Shown here one piece after another: positions 56,510 to 64,000 of a DNA stretch of 64,000 nt. The first letter of the stretch is position 1; each line of letters starts with the position of its first letter. Made by a program: the position numbers and the translations under genes. The notes below the pieces were generated by a model, which was given only the letters and a program-made list of their open reading frames with translations, was not told the DNA's origin and ran no database searches. Origin of the DNA: Pseudeuparius sepicola (Eukaryota; Arthropoda; Insecta; Coleoptera; Anthribidae); contig OY987299.1 in assembly GCA_963920635.1 (NCBI GenBank), positions 117,615,373 to 117,679,372 on the forward strand, in the 5' to 3' direction.

Positions 56510-58756
56510 CTAATCTCTAAATGAAAAATCCATACGTCGGTTTTTGAGCGCAACAAATGTCTCCAACACCTTTTCATCAAAGTTTGGTATTTCATGCACA
56601 AAGTCTTTATTTATTGACATCATTGCCAATGCATCAAATCTATCGCTCGATGTGGAGTTCTGAAGGAAAGTTTTCATCCTCTCAAGTGTTGAAAAGCAAC
56701 GTTCAGATTCGGCGGTATTCATTGGCGTTGTCACAATAATTTTTAGTAGCTTAACGACTTCTGAATATGTGCTTTCCAATTCATTGTTTAAAATGAATTT
56801 TAAGAGACTCGCGGCACCTTGTATTTGTGAAAAGTCGCTTCGTGAATAAACAACTTCCAATTCTGTTTTTAATCGATCCTTTAGGAGCATTGGATACATC
56901 TCTGTGACAGTATCAAAAATGGCATGTGGAAAATTGGCGTGAAAAGACTTAAATGAATTTGTGAGAAGAAAATTTGCTTCTAAGTGCCCTCTATATGACA
57001 GCCTATCTTTCATTTGTGTCACTATAATATCACATATATTTTGTGCACTAATGGTTTTTCTTTCAGTGTCATCTAATCTTTTACGTTTAGAAGCAATTTC
57101 AATGTGCAATAATTCTTGTTTGGTTATTCCTGTTTCAACATCCAATGATTCTTGTTTGATTACTTCAGTTTCAATGTCAAATTTTTGTTTGATTATTTCA
57201 GTTTCATTACGGATGCTTAATATAGAACTCAAATTAGAAATTACCTCTTGCATTTGAATGCCATCAATTTGTCTAGACTGAAATTGATTGTAAAGTGTGT
57301 CAATGTGAGGGAAAATCTTGTGGAAAAACGTCAACCAAAACATAAAATTGGAGTCTTCTAGTATTCTTATTAAATTGTTTGCTTCCCTGCCAGTAATCAT
57401 ATTTTCAGTTTTTTTACAAATTTCCTGAAAACATAGTATCAGGTTTTCTCTATGTTCATAAATAGTGTTAACTATACGTGAATTAGAGTTCCATGTAGTA
57501 GTTCCAACATGCGGCAATCGAGCTTTAACAATTTTCTCTAACATGTCACTTTGGTTAGACGAATTAAAAAAAAAAGCAGGGATTGCAGATAAATCACTGA
57601 AAAAAATCCTCGCTTCTCGAATTTCGCTGGCAGCTTTTTGCATTATTAGATTCAAATGATGGGCGTAGCAATGAACAAAATATGCAAATGGGTATTTTTC
57701 ACGCATTTTTGACTGGACACCATCTACAGATCCGCTCATAACGCTTGCACCATCGTATGCCTGTGCTATTAATTTTTTTGAATCACCTTGTATCATTGGA
57801 TCTATTTCTTGTTGAATACTTTTTACTAAACCATTAGCTGTTTTATCAACGATTCGCAAAAAAGCCCAAAACTTTTCGCAAATGGTGTGACCCACGACAT
57901 ATCGCAATATTATTGCCAATTGGCAATGATTACTGACATCCGCAGTTTCATCGCACTGAATTGCCAAAAATTCAGCACCTGACACTTCTTTCAAAATCTC
58001 ATTTTTACACACTGTTAACATGCAGTCCAAAACGTCATTGAAAATTGATTGTGGGGTTTCTTTAAAAATGGACGAAGTTTCTAGATGTTCTCTCAACACA
58101 TTGTCTAATTCAGCACTAAAATTAATTACGTCTTTAAAAATTCCTTGATTTAAAGACTCCTCTGTTTCACTGTGGACTCTGAGTGCCAAATCAACAATAT
58201 CACAGAACTTTACGCAGCTAATAATTCTACCCAGAATATGTCGATTCTTCTTCACTGTCTCATTACATTTAACAATCTGTTGTTGGTATGCAAAGCTTAA
58301 CTGTTGGGAAATATTGACTTTTCCAAGTAACGAAAGCTCCGTACAAGCTTGGATGTGAGATTTTGCCAATTCGTGTTTTCTTACTATTTGATATTGATAT
58401 AAATTGTTCAAATCAGTAACCCCTATGGTGCTCCAATTCTTATCCACAGATGGGATTGAGGTGCCAAATAGTAAGCATGGAAAACAAAATAAGGCATTTC
58501 TAACATTACATCCACATATCCATTTGGCGATATGAATATACATATCGGCTTTAAAATAATATCTATTGAATGACTCACCGTTCTTGGTTTTAGGGCAACT
58601 TTGAGTTATTAGTTTCAAAAACGGTGTTGGTCTCCCTAACCTTTTAATCTCAACTTTTTTCTCCAAATTAAATGTAGAAAAGTCGTTTTTTAAAAGATAT
58701 GCCACTGAATTTAGTTCTTCATTTTTGGAATCGTCACAACCTGGAGTATTTGCCAT
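56510..58756 (-). CDS. hAT-superfamily transposase (ZMYM1/DUF4371-like)
   Basis: An uninterrupted 748-residue ORF. A TTF-type zinc finger (about 70-135) shows the Trp79/Cys81/Cys83...FC.PC.LF...KHELAKSH pattern. The RNase-H-like catalytic core has Asp269 in QCDETAD and Asp335 in AYDGASVMSG, with HCYAHHLNL at 362-370. The C-terminal dimerisation region (about 645-720) has TPMNTAESERCFS, giving the catalytic Glu at 685. Residues about 519-553, in the inserted helical domain, contain three tandem copies of an ET..IKQE...I unit of 11-12 residues. I did not find paired TIRs or an 8-bp duplication around the ORF, so the element may be end-decayed or the gene host-retained. Starts at the only upstream ATG in frame before the zinc finger. 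Confidence 0.88.
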   Translation of the reverse strand: MANTPGCDDSKNEELNSVAYLLKNDFSTFNLEKKVEIKRLGRPTPFLKLITQSCPKTKNGESFNRYYFKADMYIHIAKWICGCNVRNALFCFPCLLFGTSIPSVDKNWSTIGVTDLNNLYQYQIVRKHELAKSHIQACTELSLLGKVNISQQLSFAYQQQIVKCNETVKKNRHILGRIISCVKFCDIVDLALRVHSETEESLNQGIFKDVINFSAELDNVLREHLETSSIFKETPQSIFNDVLDCMLTVCKNEILKEVSGAEFLAIQCDETADVSNHCQLAIILRYVVGHTICEKFWAFLRIVDKTANGLVKSIQQEIDPMIQGDSKKLIAQAYDGASVMSGSVDGVQSKMREKYPFAYFVHCYAHHLNLIMQKAASEIREARIFFSDLSAIPAFFFNSSNQSDMLEKIVKARLPHVGTTTWNSNSRIVNTIYEHRENLILCFQEICKKTENMITGREANNLIRILEDSNFMFWLTFFHKIFPHIDTLYNQFQSRQIDGIQMQEVISNLSSILSIRNETEIIKQKFDIETEVIKQESLDVETGITKQELLHIEIASKRKRLDDTERKTISAQNICDIIVTQMKDRLSYRGHLEANFLLTNSFKSFHANFPHAIFDTVTEMYPMLLKDRLKTELEVVYSRSDFSQIQGAASLLKFILNNELESTYSEVVKLLKIIVTTPMNTAESERCFSTLERMKTFLQNSTSSDRFDALAMMSINKDFVHEIPNFDEKVLETFVALKNRRMDFSFRD

Positions 58757-59098
58757 GTTAGCATATATTATATAAAGAAATTAATAACAAATAATAACAT
58801 AACTCGGAAAAATAACAACCACTACAGATCATACAAAAATGTGTATAAAATACAAATAAATACTACAGATCAAGATCACGGACAAGGCACAGAAACAGAT
58901 CACAGAATAGATTATCTCCCCTATATGCATAGAATATAAGAAATACGCCCCCTATAGGCTCAATGCTAAACTAGTCTATGCCATGCCAACAATGAACAAT
59001 AACAAAGAATAACCTTCCTCCATCGACGGAATAACGCAGTGTAGTGTAGACCCGGTGGCTAGCACCGTTCACATGGTGACGATGGCCCGTATATTAGC
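58757..59098. other. region upstream of the hAT transposase
   Basis: AT-rich, would carry the transposase promoter. CCTCCATCGACGG at about 59021 recurs at about 61137. No TIR recognised. Confidence 0.35.
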
Positions 59099-59605
59099 GT
59101 TGTTTTATATGCTCTGATATTAGTTCGCATATAGTCCCGTCGGAGCGTTGGCATTTTAAATTCAAACGAGTATTCTGTGGACAAGGTTACTATCAAGGTT
59201 AGTAGAGAACTAGGTTAGGTTACTATAATCAGAGCATATAAAACAACCAGCTGTTATTCTCCCCATGGCGGGAAAATTCTGCGCACCTGTTCGCGCAGCC
59301 GCCATGTGGGAATAGATTCTGTCAAATTGATGCAGTGTCGGGGCGATTGGGCAGTTTTTTTTTGGCTGTATGAGAGATATTACAGTGTCGTGGAGTGTGC
59401 TTTTGTGTAAATCGTGCTTTTTCCTACTATCTTTAAATAAAGAATCCCAGGAAGGAGTAAAAGCTGCTAGTGCTTACCACACACTATATACTTTACTAAT
59501 ACTACTGACTTCTATTCCCCCAATATGGCTCAAGGTCATTGAATTTGCGGATGATTTCTCAAGAGTAAGTTATACTGCTGGTTGTTTTATATGCTCTGCT
59601 ATAAT
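59099..59605. repeat. three alternating copies of a TIR-like motif
   Basis: GTTGTTTTATATGCTCTGAT occurs at 59099 (+), inverted at about 59227-59247, and again (+) at about 59579-59598. The first pair encloses about 150 bp, the second about 380 bp, sharing the middle copy. TTAGGTTAGG blocks lie near the middle and right copies. Probably a nested or rearranged MITE. Confidence 0.65.
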
Positions 59606-59902
59606 AGTTTCGGGCACAAAATATAAAGGTTAGGTTAGGTTTAGTAACCTTGCTACAGATAAAAAAAACATGATTATAAAGTTCCTTCCAACATGGTCCG
59701 TGCAAAAAAACGTACATGTACGGTTGACGCAAAGGCTGTACTTACTTATGCCTTCCAACCAGAGATATGGAGGTGAGGGGAAAGCGTTTAGACCGATTTT
59801 CGCAGCCTAATTTTGTCCGACTCTATGTGTCCGTCATTTTCGAGTACTAACGTCAAAAGATTTATCTCGTTCTCCTATGTATTTTGTGCTCGTTCTCCTT
59901 AG

Positions 59903-60035
59903 CCGCGTTCCTTTTGCCACTTTTCTTAAGAATTCTTACTTTATCTCAGTTGGTGGCCGTTCCTTTTACAAATGAGAATGTGAGCTGAAGTGAGATTTTT
60001 TACCTCCCCCCTTCACCCTTCAAGCACATCCCCAC
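59903..60035. repeat. diverged partial copy of the 503-bp repeat unit
   Basis: CCGCGTTCCTTTTGCCACTT, AAGAATTCTTACTTTATCTC, then GTTCCTTTTA.AAATGA and AAGTGAGATTTTTTACCT match 36627-36755 at roughly 85-90%. Orientation is the same. Confidence 0.8.
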
Positions 60036-61151
60036 GTGGTCCCGAAGGCATAGCGCTCACCGGTTTCGGGCAAATAATTTTTTTGACATTTCGACCCCTC
60101 CACTTTGGAGGTTTTGGACAATTTTGGACGTTGAATACGAAATTCTCGGAAACGACTGGACGAAATCGAATTTAACCTTTATTTCCGACATCTACGGGTC
60201 GAACTACGTCGGAGAGACCTATTTTCGGGGCAGGTTAATATTTTCGGAAATTCACAAACGTGCGCTGGCCGGGCATTTAGAAAATTTTTAGAGGAATTTG
60301 GAGGCCGAGTCCGTGTTCTGCGGGTCATTTTACGTCGGATAGGCTGGTTTTGAAGCTTCCAAGTTTAATTTCGACCGGATTTTCGGTTTCTACGAGCTAA
60401 ACTGTGTCGGATAGGCCCGTTTCCGTCCAATTTTATTTTGATTGCGAAACGGTCAAATTTCAGTTAACAAAAAGGGGTTGACCCCCCGAAAATCTCGGAG
60501 GAATATTTTTGTGTCTACCAAGAGTATAAATATGTAGTAGGCTTTGGACATTTACTACTGTTTAACTATTTAAATAATGCAATTTGTTGCTTTTCATATA
60601 GTTTCCATTAATTTATCTGTCCATTATTTTTTATTTAAAAAATGCAATATCATTTGTGGGGTTTATTATGTTGGTGAGTTAATTTTGTCCAGGAGTTTAT
60701 ATTTATTCATAGAGATAGAAAAAAAAACTTAAAATTTAAAATCGTTTTGGGTAAAAAACAAAACTGACAAATTTTTATAGTAATATTTATTATAATACAT
60801 ACTTGAAAAGCATTTTTTTTTCTTTTACAAAATTACATGTCCTGGGTATCAACCATCGAGATAAAATGTGACTGTGTTATCACAGTAAATTTTTATTTCA
60901 ATTTATTTTCCAGAAATTTTTTGTAATTGCTTACATATTATGTTTCGATCAATTACAACAAATTACTGGAAAAATAATTAAATAAAAATTTATTATTATT
61001 TTTATTTACGAATTTTGCTTGAGCTTGATGCTCCAGAGTTGCTCTTTTTTCCTCCCCCCTGCCCCCTCGAGCACCAGCCGTTTATTACGTATGTACGTGA
61101 CGCTCCGAGTTGAGTTATGTTGTTGATTGAAGAAGGTCCTCCATCGACGGT
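60036..61151. other. gene-free stretch with degenerate repeats
   Basis: Around 60188, 60317 and 60389 a block resembling CTACGGGTC..ACTACGTCGG and then GGCC.GTTTTCG recurs imperfectly. At 60885-60997 an AT-rich hairpin pairs TAAATTTTTATTTCAATTTA with its inverse. No gene. Confidence 0.5.
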
Positions 61152-61153
61152 TA

Positions 61154-62036
61154 TGTCTAGGGCTCAAGGTTATTAATCTGTGGGCTCAAGCAGCCACAAA
61201 TCATCCGACTTGCGCGCGCAACAAAAATCAGATCTATACAATAAAGAACATTCATTTAATCTAAATTCCGATGCAGGATGCAGTAAGGCATTCTAATTAT
61301 GCCCTGAGTGTGGATGCAATGCAGGAAGATCAAATTAACTGTTCTATTCTACAAACCATAAGACCAAGTTTGTGAAGAGCATCCTGAGGCTCAAGATTTC
61401 CTTTTAATAATAATGACTCGAGCCCAATGTGAATTACTAAAACAAAGTTGCTGCCAATAATTGTATATGCATTGATGGTACTCATGGTTTAAACAGTTTT
61501 AACTTTGAGCTAGTACCTAATTAACCTTTAATGACAATAGATGATATGCAACAGGGATTTCCTATTTTAACTTTTCAAAATCTCTCTACTGACATACATT
61601 TCACGTAATGTTAACTGTCAAAATTTTTGACAAATTAAATTTTACCGAGATTAATAAAATCGATGTCGATAAATCTAAAAAAGTTAAGATAGAAAAATTA
61701 AAACCTTCTTTCCCTATCATAAAGCAAAATTTGCCTCCATAACCCTTGAAAGTCAAGAAAGATGCGATTTTCAACTGTTAATATCTAACAGTTAAGACAA
61801 TTTTATTTGATAAACAACGCCTGTCGGAATTTAGATTAAATGATAAATTTAATGTTCTATATTGTATAGATCTTTTTTCGTCAGAAGGTGTATCCTCTCA
61901 AGTTTAAATTCTGTAACTGAGTCACTGAGTCTCTCTCTCTTATTTCATTGAGAATCGTATCAAATGGAATTTTGGCGCTGATTTTTGTTGCGCGCGCAAG
62001 TCGGATGATTTATTGTGACTTCTTGAGCCCTAGACA
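61154..62036. mobile_element. TIR element (TGTCTAGGGCTCAAG ends)
   Basis: Flanked by TA. Ends TGTCTAGGGCTCAAG and the inverse; the inner TIR block ATCATCCGACTTGCGCGCGC is perfect on both sides. The left arm has an extra ~25 bp that repeats GGGCTCAAG. Interior 883 bp without a transposase. Confidence 0.8.
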
Positions 62037-62372
62037 TAAGTTCCGAGTTGCGCAGTAGAATTATTGATTATCAGTTTGATGTTTTATGGACCTTCGCTTG
62101 ATTCTCTTGCAGGGTCAATGCTAATTAACGAAAAATAAAACTTACCTTAACTTCACTATCAACCATTTTTCCATTTCTATTTTCAAATTATAGCATTTGC
62201 AAAGTAAATTTAAGGTTAGTTCATAGACATAAAACAAAAATAATAACTGGATCCTTACAGCGTTCGGATATATGAACGGCACACGAGAAAAACGGAGTCT
62301 CAAACCTGGACCAACACTATATTAAAGTCCCGAGCATGCCCTCATATTTCATTGTTGTTTACGGATCGGGGT
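62037..62372. other. gene-free stretch
   Basis: No gene supported. Confidence 0.35.
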
Positions 62373-63094
62373 GGCGCTACACGACGAAAAAAATGGCGAC
62401 TTATTATAGGTTATAGGGGGTATTCTGTGGCAATTGGGATGTCAGTTTCTGACGTGTTTAAAAAATCCAAAATTTTAAATATCCAGCTTTATTAAGATTT
62501 ATCTTCTTTTTACGGTAACGAATTGTCTTTGCGTCCAGTATTTGGCAGTTTTATCCTATTAATACGGCTTTTCGAGGTAGATTTGTTTGTGATAACATGA
62601 AATTTTTGCGCACATGAAGAAAATGGTATGCACAGACCATTAAGTGAATTGCAGAAGAATCACCCAGCTGAAGAAGCGAAAATTAAAGATATTATTTTGG
62701 AAGAGTATTTTTTAACGTATGCAGGAATGGAAATAGAAAATTTTGTTTATAGCTTCAAAGCGAACCCATAGTCCTCCATATAAAGAAGAAACTGAAAAAT
62801 CTAATGCGTTTTATGCTTTCACATACTACAACTAGCCATGGACTGCGTTTCAAACCAAAAGGTACCAAATACTCTTGCTTGCTTTTTAGACTCGCTTTTC
62901 TTAAGAAAATGTATGGAAATATGCCATATGAACTTGTCAAATTAGAGGGACATAACAAAGAAATATTTTATTTTATTTTGAATATTAACTTCGTTGTAAC
63001 AGATATATTTGCATGTTTTTATTTTATAAAAGATTCTGCAACAATGGTGTTTTAACTAAAACCACCGTGTAAATTTGTTTCGTCGTGTGGCGCC
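62373..63094. mobile_element. possible TIR element with a coding-like fragment
   Basis: GGCGCTACACGACGAAA at 62373 pairs with the inverse TTTCGTCGTGTGGCGCC ending at about 63094, one mismatch. No clear target duplication. On the + strand about 62612-62769 reads as a polar, coding-like stretch (GMHRPLSELQKNHP, then EEYFLTYAGMEIENF) closed by TAG; I do not recognise it, and it lacks a start or splice context. Confidence 0.45.
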
Positions 63095-63121
63095 AGTGGC
63101 TCAAACACACAGAGCTTGACA

Positions 63122-63782
63122 CTCAGAGAAATAACCAAGGATAGAGGGAGCAACAGCCTCAAAATACATACATTTGTAATCAACCAACATCTTATGCAAA
63201 TTTACCGAAGTAAACAAACATTAGGCCCGTGTGTACAACGTTTACCTGAGATAGGTTATGTCCTGAGAAATATCAATTTAGATCATACCACACACTTTCT
63301 GCGTCCCATTGTATACAAAATCAGTCACTATATCCTAAATACTAATAAATAGCCTTTAAATTAACAGAAAAACAATTAAAAACGGGAAAAATTTATACGT
63401 AAACAATCGGAAAACTTGACATGCTGGGCATACACAAAACAAATATCGCTGAGTTAACGGACGCGGCGCCCGCGGCAGCAAAACCAGCGTTGCCATGTCG
63501 GGCGGTTTGAGCTATCTGTGACGATTTTATTAAAGTTATAATTAGATACTATAATTACACTGCAATTTAGTTTTAGTTTAAAATTGTTACAAACAAGAAA
63601 TTAATAACTACATTTGTTAATTTAGCGTTATGGGAGGTGTGCCTTCATTGAATCTCATTATTAAACCCTTCTATTTTGAAATGAAATGCTGTAAACAATG
63701 GAGTACACGGCATCACTCAAAAAGATGTTGGCTTTGTTTACTTTTTGTTCTTACTCCCTCTATCCTTGGTTATTTCTCTGAG
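63122..63782. mobile_element. MITE with 8-bp target duplication (CTCAGAGAAAT ends)
   Basis: Ends CTCAGAGAAATAACCAAGGA and its inverse; inner blocks AACATCTT and GTAAACAAA also pair. The target duplication GCTTGACA lies at 63114-63121 and 63783-63790, and a third copy at 63812-63819. Eight bases suggests hAT or a P-like superfamily. No ORF. Confidence 0.85.
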
Positions 63783-63790
63783 GCTTGACA

Positions 63791-63811
63791 CTCAGAGAAA
63801 ATTTCTCTGAG
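63791..63811. repeat. termini-only 10+1+10 palindrome between target-site copies
   Basis: CTCAGAGAAA, one A, then the exact inverse TTTCTCTGAG, bounded by GCTTGACA on both sides. It equals the two outer ends of the adjacent 661-bp element fused with nothing between. Confidence 0.85.
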
Positions 63812-63819
63812 GCTTGACA

Positions 63820-64000
63820 CATCATACCCGAAAGCGCCTAAGGATGGCTCTCGTGTTCTCCCCGGGTATGACCTGAACTTAGCGGTTGTAAGCAGAGTCA
63901 CAGACTAACGTTGCAAAGCTTTTTTGTCTCAAATTACATGTAAGTTCGATGATTTTATTTACGAATGACTTAAGATTTTAACTTATTCTTATGTGAAATC
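63820..64000. other. right edge of window
   Basis: No feature recognised. Confidence 0.4.

Noticed and set aside
1..64000. CRISPR arrays, bacterial operons, replication origins
   Set aside because: The sequence is eukaryotic; no regularly spaced direct repeats or prokaryotic signals seen.

Overview
The window is an AT-rich, intron-bearing animal nuclear sequence, most likely from an insect. It carries spliced eukaryotic genes (nudC and an ODR4 homologue), an errantivirus (an env-bearing Ty3/gypsy element of the type found in arthropods), Tc1/mariner and hAT elements, and many short terminal-inverted-repeat (TIR) elements. I cannot name the species. Host coding sequence is sparse: only two genes can be supported, both in the right half and convergent. 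nudC runs on + and its last three exons lie at 44541-47562. The ODR4 homologue runs on - with four exons at 47815-54925, and all of its splice junctions keep frame. The earlier nudC exons were not found.

Layout. 1-13.7 kb: no gene; nested foldback and TIR elements (1500-2945, a 4149 arm, a hAT-type element at 7583-8445, Tc1/mariner-like elements at 8599-9452 and 10850-11942, the latter inside an older foldback). 13781-22455: a complete, young-looking errantivirus on the minus strand with identical 412-bp LTRs, TACA target duplication, primer binding site, polypurine tract, gag, pol after a -1 frameshift, and env. 22.5-32.7 kb: gene-free, many short inverted-repeat elements. 32744-34664: a Tc1/mariner-superfamily element with ~350-bp TIRs and an uninterrupted transposase. 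34.7-44.5 kb: repeats, including a 503-bp tandem duplication and another TIR element. 44.5-55 kb: nudC and ODR4, whose introns are filled with transposon debris. 56510-58756: a full-length hAT-superfamily (ZMYM1/DUF4371-like) transposase ORF. 59-64 kb: further repeats, including a TIR element with a triplicated 8-bp target site.

The most notable observation is that errantivirus Pol does not end after integrase. About 145 further residues form a macro domain closely resembling OARD1/TARG1, the ADP-ribosyl-ester hydrolase, and the residues matching the catalytic Lys and Asp of TARG1 are both kept. The element is otherwise complete with identical LTRs, so this looks like a recently functional fusion of an ADP-ribose-processing domain to a retroelement polyprotein. 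I know of no described case, but could not search.

Second-tier observations: GC-rich palindromic modules inside three TIR elements; two copies of a composite repeat carrying CAGGGTG elements at the same internal site; a termini-only 10+10-bp footprint between repeated target sites; and related Tc1/mariner arms at several points. All calls come from reading the sequence by eye; no database search or alignment program was run.
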